Shown: one piece after another, positions 1 through 7,740 of the stretch
How positions within the stretch are numbered: position 1 is the stretch's first letter
How the letters are laid out: each line of letters starts with the position of its first letter
Assembly (NCBI GenBank): GCA_934371475.1
Contig: CAKRNX010000035.1
Span: forward strand, 1-18,654
DNA: 18,654 bases
DNA from: an uncultured Lachnospiraceae bacterium
GTDB lineage: Bacteria > Bacillota > Clostridia > Lachnospirales > Lachnospiraceae
Direction: 5' to 3'
Position numbers and translations under genes: made by a program
Notes under the pieces: generated by a model
What the model was told of the DNA's origin: nothing
What the model saw: only the letters and a program-made list of their open reading frames with translations
Database searches by the model: none

Positions 1-39
1 GTCATCGGCAGATGGAGACTGTAAGGTGGTGAGGAAACT

Positions 40-525
40 GTGACGGGACAGAACAAAAGCACATTGCTTCCGTCCAATTATGTCAGAGTATGCGTGGATC
101 GGTATCGAAATGATGATATTGCGGGAGTGATCTACAGCAGGTCGCTTCCGGACGGTTTTCAATTTGAAAATATGGCAGGTCTGCTTTTGCAGATTGATAC
201 GCTGATGGATCGGCAGAGAGGGCCGCAGGCATTTCAGAAAAAACGGACCTTCCGGAGGGAAGAGCAGAATATAAAAGAGAAAAATCCGATTTCCCCGGAG
301 TCTGAGCATGTTGCGGCGGGAAAGTCTGACGAAGGCGATGCCAGACCGGAGAACAGAAGCAGGTACGGGATATATGATATTATCATACAGTCCAGAAAGC
401 ATACGAGTATGCAGGGATTTGTAAAAGATAAGTATGGCAGAGTGCGGGGAGAGTTTGAGAGCGAACTGAGGCTTGTGCAGATTCTCATGGAGCAGGTAAA
501 ATCCGCAGCGCATGTTATTAGCTGA
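40..525 (+). CDS. Conserved small protein of unknown function (161 aa, GTG start)
   Basis: I do not recognise a named function. The protein has two conserved-looking blocks joined by a polar, charged linker. The N-terminal block (about residues 13-60) runs from VRVCVDRY through IAGVIYSR to a leucine-rich LLLQIDTLMD stretch. The C-terminal block (about 112-156) contains IIIQSRKHTSMQGFV and ends in an amphipathic helix. Both blocks look like small beta-strand-plus-helix units of a kind often seen in short Clostridia proteins; that is recollection, not a search. There is no signal peptide or membrane segment, so it is probably cytoplasmic. The GTG start at 40 is preceded by GGTGAGG. A reading frame entering from the left edge would stop at TGA 41-43, giving a GTGA overlap, so this gene may be coupled to an upstream gene outside the window. 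A T7 run at 558-564 after a weak hairpin could be its terminator. Confidence 0.7.
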   Translation: MTGQNKSTLLPSNYVRVCVDRYRNDDIAGVIYSRSLPDGFQFENMAGLLLQIDTLMDRQRGPQAFQKKRTFRREEQNIKEKNPISPESEHVAAGKSDEGDARPENRSRYGIYDIIIQSRKHTSMQGFVKDKYGRVRGEFESELRLVQILMEQVKSAAHVIS

Positions 526-580
526 TAAAAACAGATTTTGTACTGGTTTGAGTCGGCTTTTTTTGAGTCAGGCGGATATT

Positions 581-722
581 CACAATCCGTTGTGCTGCCT
601 ACTCATAACCGAATAACTGCTCCGCAGTGTATCAGGAGGAGCCTGCACTCCTCCTGATACAGGCAGGCCCCTTGCCTACTGCTTATTGTTTTTCGCAATT
701 GAAGCAGGGGCTTACCTGCTTC
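581..722. repeat. Run of five short hairpins upstream of the diguanylate cyclase
   Basis: Five inverted repeats follow one another: CACAA/TTGTG (581-594), ACTGC/GCAGT (616-628), a perfect 13-bp stem GTATCAGGAGGAG with a 6-nt loop (629-660), AGGCA/TGCCT (661-677), and a perfect 8-bp stem GAAGCAGG/CCTGCTTC (701-722). The 629-660 hairpin has the same TATCAG...CTGATA ends as the element at 8489-8575. The region could be a structured 5' leader of the cyclase mRNA or a piled-up palindromic repeat. No T-run follows the strongest stem, so a simple terminator is less likely. Confidence 0.6.
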
Positions 723-767
723 GGTTAAAAACGGGCGCTTACAGAGCAGGCGGGACGGGAGAAATGT

Positions 768-2456
768 ATGGATAATCATAAAGCGGTAATGACAGATCAG
801 CTGTTGCAAACCAGGATTCTCTTTGACACAAAACTGGGACTGTGGCAGATACGGAACAATATCCGCACAGGAGAAAAACAGATGTTTGCGGATCAGACGA
901 TGATGGAACTTCTGGGAGCGGATGCGGATCTTTCCCCGGAGGCGTGCTATGCCCTGTGGTATGACAATATTGCGGAAGGCTATCGCAGCTATGTAAAACA
1001 GGCTGTGGAGGCAATGATGAGCAGCACGCAGATTATTGAGGTAGAGTATACTTGGCGGCATCCAGTGCGAGGGACACAGATTGTGCGCTGTGTGGGAAAT
1101 TACGGTGGTCAGGAGGGAGATGTCTGCATCGTTCATGGGTATCACAGGATTATCGGAGATATGGTGCAGCAGCATATTCTGGAGACTTCGGTCCAGGAAG
1201 TGTTTGATTATAATGAGAAAAGGCATGCGCTGTATTTCCATACGGGGAGAAAGCTGATTGACGGGGATCAGACGGAGGAGGAAAATTTTCCGGGGACCTG
1301 GATCAGCCAGAAGATTGTACACCCCTATTTTGCTGAGAGATTTCAGGCAGTTTTCTTCCAGGTGAGGAAGAGAAATGAAAAGCAGGAGCAGGATCTGCTG
1401 CTGAAAAATAAAAAGCAGGAGTATGAATGGTTTACCATGACTGCCGAGCGTGTGGACAGCGGACAGCGCGGTGAGAATACGCTGGTGGTGACACTCAGAC
1501 CTTCGACGGAGGAGCAGAACCTGCGCCAGCAGTATCTGCGTGTCAATGATTTTTATCAGGCACTTCTGTCGGAGGCAATTGCCTATATGGAGGTGGATCT
1601 GGAAGAGAACCGTATTGAGCGCAGCGGAGGTGTATGGTTTCATTATCTGAATGAGATGATGGAGAAAGAGTTTACTTATCAGGATATGGTGGATATTTAT
1701 GCTGCGGAGCTGGCAGATCCGTCAGACAGGGCCGCGTATATCGAGAGTCTGGGGATTGAAAAAATACGGGAAAATTACCGGGAAGGAAGAACTACAACCT
1801 ATCTGCATCTGCGCCGTAAGATGAAGGAAGGAACATACCGATGGGTTGAGATGGTAGTTCACGTATTCCAGGAGCAGATCACTGAGAAAATGTATGGTCT
1901 GGTGTACCTGAAGGATATTGATCTGAAAAAACGCTATCATTTGCAGCAGGAGCAGGAAGCATCGAGAGATCCGCTCACCGGTCTGCTGAACCGCCGTGCA
2001 TTCGAGCGGGCAGTGGTAAGCCACATGGATGAGGCGGCAGCCGGAGAACAGTGTGCGATTCTGCTGTTTGACCTGGACGGCTTTAAGGCAATTAATGATA
2101 CGTACGGTCATCAGATGGGGGATGAGATTCTGCAGGATTTTGCCGAGATCCTCAGCCGCTCTTTCCGGAAGACCGATTATGTGGGACGGCTGGGCGGAGA
2201 TGAATTTATGGTCTTTATGTACCGGTACGGTTCCAGAAAGATTATCAGCCAGCGGATCGAGGCTGTGTTTGAACAGCTGGAAAAAGTCAGCCATTTTGCC
2301 GTCACCAGCAGCGTCGGGATTGATGTGTTTCAGGGGAGAGATTTCAGCTACGAGGATAGCCTGCGCAGAGCGGATGAGGCTCTGTATGAGAGCAAGCACA
2401 GAGGAAAAAGAGCGTACAGCTGGTGGGAGAACGGACTGAATTTTCCCACAGCATGA
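768..2456 (+). CDS. Diguanylate cyclase with N-terminal PAS-like sensor regions
   Basis: The protein (562 aa) is expected to make c-di-GMP from two GTP. The GGDEF domain spans about residues 398-550, opening with DPLTGLLNRRAF and carrying FDLDGFKAINDTYGH. The catalytic motif is an intact GGDEF at 476-480. An RKTD at 467-470 lies exactly five residues before it, which is the canonical RxxD product-inhibition site, so feedback control by c-di-GMP is expected. About residues 15-130 and 260-390 look like two PAS-type (PAS_3-like) sensor folds; this is weaker and based on pattern only. There is no transmembrane segment, so the enzyme is likely cytoplasmic and senses an internal signal or partner. 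The ATG at 768 follows GGGACGGGAG. There is no EAL domain. It appears to be a single-gene unit, followed by a terminator-like hairpin at 2510-2538. Confidence 0.93.
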   Translation: MDNHKAVMTDQLLQTRILFDTKLGLWQIRNNIRTGEKQMFADQTMMELLGADADLSPEACYALWYDNIAEGYRSYVKQAVEAMMSSTQIIEVEYTWRHPVRGTQIVRCVGNYGGQEGDVCIVHGYHRIIGDMVQQHILETSVQEVFDYNEKRHALYFHTGRKLIDGDQTEEENFPGTWISQKIVHPYFAERFQAVFFQVRKRNEKQEQDLLLKNKKQEYEWFTMTAERVDSGQRGENTLVVTLRPSTEEQNLRQQYLRVNDFYQALLSEAIAYMEVDLEENRIERSGGVWFHYLNEMMEKEFTYQDMVDIYAAELADPSDRAAYIESLGIEKIRENYREGRTTTYLHLRRKMKEGTYRWVEMVVHVFQEQITEKMYGLVYLKDIDLKKRYHLQQEQEASRDPLTGLLNRRAFERAVVSHMDEAAAGEQCAILLFDLDGFKAINDTYGHQMGDEILQDFAEILSRSFRKTDYVGRLGGDEFMVFMYRYGSRKIISQRIEAVFEQLEKVSHFAVTSSVGIDVFQGRDFSYEDSLRRADEALYESKHRGKRAYSWWENGLNFPTA

Positions 2457-2481
2457 GGTGATAGAATAACAAATATCTGAT

Positions 2482-2563
2482 AATGCTCCGTCATTCTTGC
2501 TGTGAGGTGTACGTCATGCATTTGCATGACGTATTTTTCTGCGCACCTCTGCAATTTTGCGGA
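2482..2563 (+). terminator. Terminator-like two-hairpin repeat, copy 1 (after diguanylate cyclase)
   Basis: A perfect 11-bp stem, TACGTCATGCA with a 2-nt loop (2510-2533), is followed at once by TTTTT (2534-2538), which fits a rho-independent terminator for the cyclase. An outer GAGGTG/CACCTC pair (2504-2509 with 2544-2549) and a preceding AATG...CATT hairpin (2482-2494) frame it. The same arrangement recurs at 12438-12520 after the MATE gene, so this is a dispersed repeat used as a gene end. Confidence 0.65.
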
Positions 2564-2582
2564 GATTTACTGTCCGAAGCCT

Positions 2583-2703
2583 GCTCGCGCGCGGAACAAA
2601 AGCTGTGCTGTCAAAGCAGTAGCCTGCGGGGTGTGCGAAGCACACTTTTGTTCTTTCACAGGAAATTGTGTCCTGTGAAATAAAAGCCTCCGGCGGGGCG
2701 CAC
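2583..2703. repeat. Composite palindromic repeat, copy 1 (modules A-B-C)
   Basis: Module A (about 2583-2653) is bounded by inverted GGAACAAAAG (2593-2602) and CTTTTGTTC (2645-2653), with an inner TGTGCT/AAGCACA extension. Module B (2654-2680) is a perfect 10-bp stem TTTCACAGGA/TCCTGTGAAA with a 7-nt loop. Module C (2686-2703) reads GCCTCCGGCGGGGCGCAC. The same modules recur at 9183-9353 and in part at 8456-8593. It is non-coding, between the cyclase and the phosphate transporter. With the terminator repeat and the Pho box, it accounts for most of the 484-nt gene-free stretch 2457-2940. Confidence 0.75.
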
Positions 2704-2743
2704 CCGTGTGGAGACGAAAATACATTTGCACCTTAAATAAAAC

Positions 2744-2783
2744 TTTACACAGATTTTACACAAGAACCTCTTTGGAATTTACA
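2744..2783 (+). promoter_or_regulatory. Candidate PhoP box (TTTACA direct repeats)
   Basis: TTTACA occurs at 2744-2749, 2755-2760 and 2778-2783. The first two start 11 bp apart (5-bp gap) and the third 23 bp further on, close to two helical turns. Direct TT(A/C/T)ACA hexamers with an 11-bp period are the known PhoP-binding pattern in Bacillus-type Firmicutes. The box lies about 160-200 bp upstream of a phosphate transporter that is followed by an OmpR-type regulator/kinase pair. A possible -10 (TATTTT, 2793-2798) lies just downstream. Binding is inferred. Confidence 0.55.
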
Positions 2784-2940
2784 TGGATATGATATTTTAG
2801 GTAGTAATGTAAAAAGTCTGTAAGGTCGGCGGACTGGAAGGACTTTGCACCGCAGGAGACCGGACAAAACTCCTGTTTTATGGCACACAGTGTGCGGAAA
2901 CTGTCGGGGCTGCCGACATGTAAAGAAGAGAGGATTAGAA

Positions 2941-4763
2941 TGGATATTTTTAGTGTACTGACGATGCTTGGCGGACTGGCAATGTTCCTCTATGGAATGG
3001 AAACAATGGGCGGCGGCCTTTCCAGACTGTCAGGCGGAAGAATGGAGCAGCTTCTGGAAAAGCTGACTTCCAAGAGAATTATGGGCGTGCTGCTGGGGCT
3101 GGCTGTGACCGCTGTGATCCAGTCATCTTCCGCAACCACGGTTATGGTAGTAGGATTTGTAAACTCGGGCATTATGAAGCTGTCGCAGGCAGTGGGAATT
3201 ATCATGGGTGCCAACATCGGAACCACAGTCACTTCCTGGCTGCTGAGTCTGACCGGGATTCAGGGTTCCAGCCTGTTTCTGAAATTGCTGAAGCCTTCGT
3301 CTTTTTCACCGATCCTGGCGGTGATCGGTGTGGCTCTTCTGATGTTTTCCAAAAATGAAAAGAAAAAAGATGCGGGAAGCATTATGATTGGCTTTGCAGT
3401 CCTGATGTTTGGTATGGAAACCATGAGCGGAGCAGTGGCTCCCCTGGCGCAGATGGAGAGTTTTACCCGCATATTTACGATGTTTTCCGATCCGCTGCTG
3501 GGAATGCTGGTGGGTGCAGTGCTGACTGCCATCATTCAGAGTTCTTCGGCATCTGTAGGTATTCTGCAGGCGCTGTGCGCCACAGGAGCGGTCACATTCG
3601 GTACAGCTCTGCCCATTATTATGGGACAGAATATCGGTACCTGTATTACGGCAATTATTTCCAGTATCGGTACCAGCAAAAATGCAAAGCGTGCTGCGGC
3701 AGTGCATCTGTATTTTAATGTGATCGGTACAATATTGTTCATGATTGTATTTTATTCGCTGAACAGCTTTTTGCATTTTTCATTCCTGGCAGACGCTGCA
3801 TCGCCGGCCGGCATCGCTGTGATCCACAGCCTGTTTAACATTGGCGCGACGATCGTACTGTTCCCGTTTGCCGGCGGACTGGAGAAGCTGGCTATCCTTA
3901 CGATCAGAGATCAGGATACGGATGATGAGAAAACAGTCAATGAAGATTTTGCAAGGCTGGATGAGCGTTTCCTGGATAAGCCGGGACTGGCCATGAGCGA
4001 GAGCCGCGTGGTGACTGTCAGCATGGCCTCCCAGGCGAAAGAAGCAATGGAGCTTGCAATTTCGCTTCTGGAAGAATATGATCAGAGCAAGGCCGACCGG
4101 GTCAATGATCTGGAAAACCGGGTTGATAAATATGAGGATGAACTGGGATCCTATCTGGTGAAGATCGGAGCCAGGGATATGTCAGAGAAAGACAGCAGAA
4201 CACTTTCCCTGCTGCTGCACGGTATCGGCGATTTTGAAAGAATCACGGACCATGCAGTAAATCTGATGGAAGCTGCCAGGGAAATGTATGAAAAGAAACT
4301 GGTCTTTTCCGAGAATGCAAGAGAAGAACTGAACGTGTTTACCGATGCCGTAAGGGAGATCATGGATCTGGCATTCGGAGCGTTTGAGAGCGGTAATCTT
4401 GAACAGGCCAGAAAGGTAGAACCGCTGGAGCAGGTGATCGACTGTCTGAATCTTGAAGAAAAACAGCGCCATATCGTGCGTCTGCGCCACGGAAAATGTA
4501 CAATTGAGCTGGGATTTATCCTGTCAGATATTTCCACAAATCTGGAACGTGTATCTGATCACTGTTCCAACCTTGCAGTCTGTCTGATGCAGATTGCAGA
4601 CGGTGGATTTGATATCCATGAGTCTCTGGATATGATGAAGCGCGAGGACAATGCCGAGTTCAAAGCAGTCTATCAGGAGATGAGCAGAAAGTACCGTCTG
4701 CCGGAAATTGCTGAGTCGGAGTCAGAGGCTTCCGGTATCCAGCCTACTGTTGTACAGGGGTGA
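2941..4763 (+). CDS. Na/Pi cotransporter family protein with C-terminal PhoU domain
   Basis: This 606-aa inner-membrane protein belongs to the Na/Pi-cotransporter II-related family (NptA/YjbB-like), which moves phosphate with sodium. The two inverted transport repeats carry the family signatures QSSSATT (61-67) with GANIGTT (90-96), and QSSSAS (200-205) with GQNIGT (229-234). Hydrophobic segments fill residues 5-320. About 355-575 is a helical PhoU-like domain, fused to the transporter in this family, which probably senses or limits uptake. I place the start at ATG 2941, after AGAGAGGA. An upstream in-frame ATG at 2880 would add 20 polar residues without a good ribosome site. A small hairpin (2903-2916) lies just before the start. 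The response regulator follows after 156 nt on the same strand, so the three genes probably form one phosphate unit. Confidence 0.93.
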
Positions 4764-4800
4764 AAGCCAGAGCCGAGATATGGCAAAGAGATATGATGGG

Positions 4801-4860
4801 AAACAGAAATGGCAGAGAAGTAACAGAAGCGGCTGTCGGGAAACAGAAGCGGCATGCAGA
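4801..4860 (+). repeat. Three-unit 20-bp direct repeat between transporter and regulator genes
   Basis: ACAGAA recurs at 4803, 4823 and 4843, an exact 20-bp period. The shared core of the three units is AACAGAA followed by a purine, a pyrimidine and GGC. The units lie in the 156-nt gap before the response regulator. They may be regulator-binding sites or simple tandem duplication; no hairpin or promoter is evident in them. Confidence 0.5.
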
Positions 4861-4919
4861 TTGCGGAAACGAATTTTAGTCACCCGCATCTGGTGTATGG
4901 AACGAAAAGAGGACAGGAA

Positions 4920-5591
4920 ATGGCTTGTATATATGTAGTAGAGGATGATACGGACATCCGGGAAATTGAACGCATTGCGCTGACGAACAGCGGACATACT
5001 GTGCAGGATTTTGACAACGGGAGGAGCTTTTTTCACCGTGTGGAGGAGAAAACACCGGATCTGGTGATCCTGGATCTGATGCTGCCGGATATGGACGGCT
5101 ACGAGATTGTAAAAAAGATGCGGGCGAATTCCAATACACGGAAGGTGCCGGTAATCATGGTGACAGCTAGAACGACAGAGATCGATATGGTGAAGGGACT
5201 GGACATGGGGGCAGATGATTACATCAAGAAGCCCTTCTCCGTCATTGAGCTGATTACCAGGGTGAAGGCGGTGCTGCGCCGTACCATAGATATGGACAGC
5301 AGCCGGTTTATGACTGTAGGGGAAGTATTTCTTGATAATGAGCGCCATATGGTTTACGTAGATAATCAGGCAGTAGAGCTTACGTTTAAAGAATATGAAC
5401 TGCTGAAGCTGCTGATGAGCAATTCAGGGATTGTGATGACAAGAGAGATGATTATGCACAGGGTGTGGGGCACAGAGTTTGAGGGAGAGTCCCGTACCGT
5501 GGACATGCATATCAAAACGCTGCGTCAGAAGCTGGGGAGCGGCGGAGCGCGGATCAAGACGGTGCGCAATGTAGGATATGTGATGGAATAA
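4920..5591 (+). CDS. OmpR/PhoB-family response regulator
   Basis: The protein has 223 aa. The receiver domain (1-115) has acidic residues E8, D9 and D10, the phospho-acceptor D52 in ILDLMLPDMDG, T82 and K104 in the IKKP motif. The winged-helix DNA-binding domain (about 128-222) shows the family's FKEYELLKLLM, SRTVDMHIKTLRQKL and VRNVGYVME segments. I chose ATG 4920 because AGAGGACAGGA precedes it and the protein then begins with a typical receiver strand; an in-frame ATG at 4854 would add 22 residues with no receiver homology. The kinase gene follows after 22 nt. Position behind a Na/Pi-PhoU gene and downstream of TTTACA direct repeats suggests a PhoP/PhoB-type phosphate-starvation role. That role is inferred from context, so I give no symbol. 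Confidence 0.95.
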   Translation: MACIYVVEDDTDIREIERIALTNSGHTVQDFDNGRSFFHRVEEKTPDLVILDLMLPDMDGYEIVKKMRANSNTRKVPVIMVTARTTEIDMVKGLDMGADDYIKKPFSVIELITRVKAVLRRTIDMDSSRFMTVGEVFLDNERHMVYVDNQAVELTFKEYELLKLLMSNSGIVMTREMIMHRVWGTEFEGESRTVDMHIKTLRQKLGSGGARIKTVRNVGYVME

Positions 5592-5613
5592 GAAGGCATA
5601 AAGGGAGTAAGGG

Positions 5614-6927
5614 ATGAAACGGAAAATTAACAAACAGCTGATTTGTATTGCACTGATCGGGATTCTGGCTACCATGTGCCTGATGTCTGCAGTTTTTTAT
5701 GATCTTTTCAGGAAGCAGGTGCAGGAAGATCTGCAGGCGAATGCCTGGATCCTGAAAAGTACCGGTATTTTCCGACAGGACAACACAGATCAGATTCATA
5801 TTGACATGAGTAATCTGAGGATCACATGGATCGCAGCGGATGGATCGGTGCTGTTTGACAATGATGCGGACGTGGGAGGTATGGAGAATCACTCCAACCG
5901 GCCGGAGGTGGAGGCTGCATTTGCAACCGGCCACGGAGAGGAAATCCGCAAATCGGATACCATGAATAAGAGTACCTACTACTATGCACTGCGGCTGGAT
6001 GACGGTTCGGTGCTGCGCGTAGCCAGAGAGGCCCGGAATATCCTCAGCGTGTATGAGAGCGCATTGCCAAGCATCGCAGGGATTATTTTGATTATGATAG
6101 CCGTCAGCGTGGTGCTGGCACATTTCCTGACTGCCAAGCTGATCAAACCGATCGAAAAAATGGCAGTCGATATGAAGGACGGCACGATCAAGCCGGCGTA
6201 CCGGGAGCTGGTGCCGTTTGCCAGCACCATCCGGGCGCAGCATGAGAATATCCTGAAAAATGCCAAGATGCGGCAGGATTTTACCGCCAATGTATCGCAT
6301 GAACTCAAGACGCCGCTGACCGCGATCTCCGGTTATGCGGAGCTGATGGAAAACGGTCTGGTGGGTGAGGAAGAAGTGCGCAGATTTTCCACAGAGATCC
6401 GCAAGAATGCCAGCCGCCTTCTGGCGCTGATTAATGATATCATCCGTTTGTCGGAACTCGACAACATGGAAAATGCGGTGACGTTTGAAAATCTGGATCT
6501 GTATGAAGTGGTGCAGAAATGCAGTGACAATCTGAGGATCAATGCAGAGAAGCACAGTGTGACATTCCAGATGCGCGGGGAGCCGACCATAATCCGGGCC
6601 AACCGGGAGATGATGATTGAGCTGGTAAATAACCTGTGCGATAATGCCATTCGCTACAATAATAAAAACGGATGGGTCTGTGTGACTGTGAGAATGGAAA
6701 ATGAGAAGGGTGTGCTGACCGTGGAGGACAACGGGATCGGGATTCCCAAAGAGCATCAGGATCGGATTTTTGAGCGGTTTTACCGTGTAGACAAGAGCAG
6801 ATCCAAGCAGACCGGAGGAACCGGCCTTGGTCTGGCGATTGTGAAACATATTGTGCTGCTGCATGATGCTTCACTGGAGCTGTTCAGCGAAGCAGGGAAG
6901 GGAACGAAGATTACGGTGACATTTTAA
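5614..6927 (+). CDS. Membrane sensor histidine kinase (PhoR-like)
   Basis: The protein has 437 aa and is the likely partner of the preceding regulator. It has a transmembrane helix at about 9-28, an extracytoplasmic sensor region at about 35-150, a second transmembrane helix at about 152-175, and a short linker. The HisKA motif is NVSHELKTPLTAISGY with the phosphorylated H229. The ATPase has the N-box NNLCDNAIRYNN (339-350), the G1 box DNGIGIP (372-378), the F-box IFERFYRVD, and the G2 box GGTGLGLAI (401-409). All catalytic motifs look intact. The linker is too short and unlike a standard HAMP for a confident call, and there is no PAS domain. The ATG at 5614 follows AAAGGGAGTAAGGG. The arrangement resembles small PhoR proteins of Clostridia. 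Confidence 0.94.
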   Translation: MKRKINKQLICIALIGILATMCLMSAVFYDLFRKQVQEDLQANAWILKSTGIFRQDNTDQIHIDMSNLRITWIAADGSVLFDNDADVGGMENHSNRPEVEAAFATGHGEEIRKSDTMNKSTYYYALRLDDGSVLRVAREARNILSVYESALPSIAGIILIMIAVSVVLAHFLTAKLIKPIEKMAVDMKDGTIKPAYRELVPFASTIRAQHENILKNAKMRQDFTANVSHELKTPLTAISGYAELMENGLVGEEEVRRFSTEIRKNASRLLALINDIIRLSELDNMENAVTFENLDLYEVVQKCSDNLRINAEKHSVTFQMRGEPTIIRANREMMIELVNNLCDNAIRYNNKNGWVCVTVRMENEKGVLTVEDNGIGIPKEHQDRIFERFYRVDKSRSKQTGGTGLGLAIVKHIVLLHDASLELFSEAGKGTKITVTF

Positions 6928-7011
6928 GTGAATTTCAGGTTGTTTTCCGGCAACGGACAGGGAGTGCGCCAGGCAGCCAGTTTGCTGAGGCATCTTGAAT
7001 TTTACTCTTAC

Positions 7012-7176
7012 TAGAGCGTGTTTGAAAAACCATTTCCGCGATCTGCGAGCCCCACTTTGCGGTATATTTTGCCCTTATTCGGTTGACGTAGCCCCGCTAC
7101 GCCGCCCTCATTCGGGCGAAATCTCCCACAAACTGGAATTCGCAGCTCACAAAAAGCCTTTTTCAAACACGCTCTA
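7012..7176. mobile_element. MITE-like element with 16-bp terminal inverted repeats and TA duplication
   Basis: A 161-bp segment (7014-7174) begins with GAGCGTGTTTGAAAAA and ends with its exact reverse complement. TA stands on both sides (7012-7013, 7175-7176). The inside is a long imperfect palindrome: GATCTGCGA near the left pairs with TCGCAGCTC near the right, GCCCTTATTC with the GCCCTCATTCGGGC region, and GTAGC/GCTAC forms a central stem. It has no room for a transposase. TA duplication is typical of IS630/Tc1-mariner transposition, so it is probably a non-autonomous derivative. It lies between two converging genes and may also stop transcription in both directions. Only one copy is in this window. 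Confidence 0.75.
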
Positions 7177-7740
7177 ATAAAAAAGAACGCCCAGAACGGC
7201 GGAGAATAAAATCATAAAAATCGGGGAGGGAGTTTTCTCTGCCCGTTTTTTCATGCCAAAATGGATCAGCAGCAGGAGCAGGAAAATGACAATGCTGCGT
7301 CCGTCGACGGAAAAACCGGTTTCGACAGAAGAAAATCCCAGAAGAGTGCCAAGCGCCATGGTGATGGCAGTGGCAAGGATCAGAGCAACCACACACGGGC
7401 GCACGCCGGATAAAAAGGCACTGACTGCCGGATATTTCAGCAGATTGTGGAGCAGAGCCGCAATCAGGAGAATGATGAAAAATGCCGGCAACACTACACC
7501 GAGGGTGGCCAGTGCAGCACCCGGAACGCCGCCCTGGGAGGAGCCGATAAAGGTGGCCATGTTGACAGCCAGCGGTCCCGGCGTGGACTCGGAGATAGCA
7601 ATAAAGCTGATAAATTCACTCTCCGTGAGCCAGCCGCTGCCCAGCACCTTTTCCCGGATCAGGGAGATCATGCCATATCCGCCTCCAAAAGAGACAGTCC
7701 CGATCTCCAGAAATGTAAGAAATAATTTCAGATAAATCAT
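7174..7740 (-). CDS. Short-chain chromate transporter (CHR family), second of a pair
   Basis: The protein has 188 aa, a single CHR domain, half the length of the fused two-domain ChrA proteins. It shows the family signatures FGGGYGMI near the N-terminus and ISESTPGPLAVN around residues 49-60, with about six hydrophobic segments. Family members export chromate or related oxyanions; the real substrate in gut Clostridia is unproven. Its ATG overlaps the stop of the first CHR gene by 4 bp (ATGA), which implies translational coupling and a heteromeric pair. GGCAGGAATC precedes the start. Its TAG stop is made of the TA duplication plus the first base of the MITE next door, so the C-terminus may have been changed by that insertion. 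Confidence 0.9.
   Translation of the reverse strand: MIYLKLFLTFLEIGTVSFGGGYGMISLIREKVLGSGWLTESEFISFIAISESTPGPLAVNMATFIGSSQGGVPGAALATLGVVLPAFFIILLIAALLHNLLKYPAVSAFLSGVRPCVVALILATAITMALGTLLGFSSVETGFSVDGRSIVIFLLLLLIHFGMKKRAEKTPSPIFMILFSAVLGVLFY

Noticed and set aside
526..767. A c-di-GMP (GEMM) riboswitch upstream of the cyclase
   Set aside because: The conserved GEMM core bases and two-helix layout could not be found; only unrelated hairpins are present.
603..1643. A 346-codon open frame on the minus strand opposite the diguanylate cyclase
   Set aside because: It is the mirror of a clearly coding GGDEF gene, has no ribosome site and no domain pattern.
4801..4860. CRISPR-like or replication-iteron array
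   Set aside because: The units are only 20 bp with 3 copies, no spacers, and no associated cas or replication genes.
5554..6864. A 436-codon open frame on the minus strand opposite the histidine kinase
   Set aside because: The sense strand encodes a complete kinase with all motifs; the antisense translation is His- and Gln-rich without recognisable domains.
6995..7177. A 60-codon ORF across the MITE
   Set aside because: It lies almost wholly in the palindromic element, lacks a ribosome site and resembles no protein.
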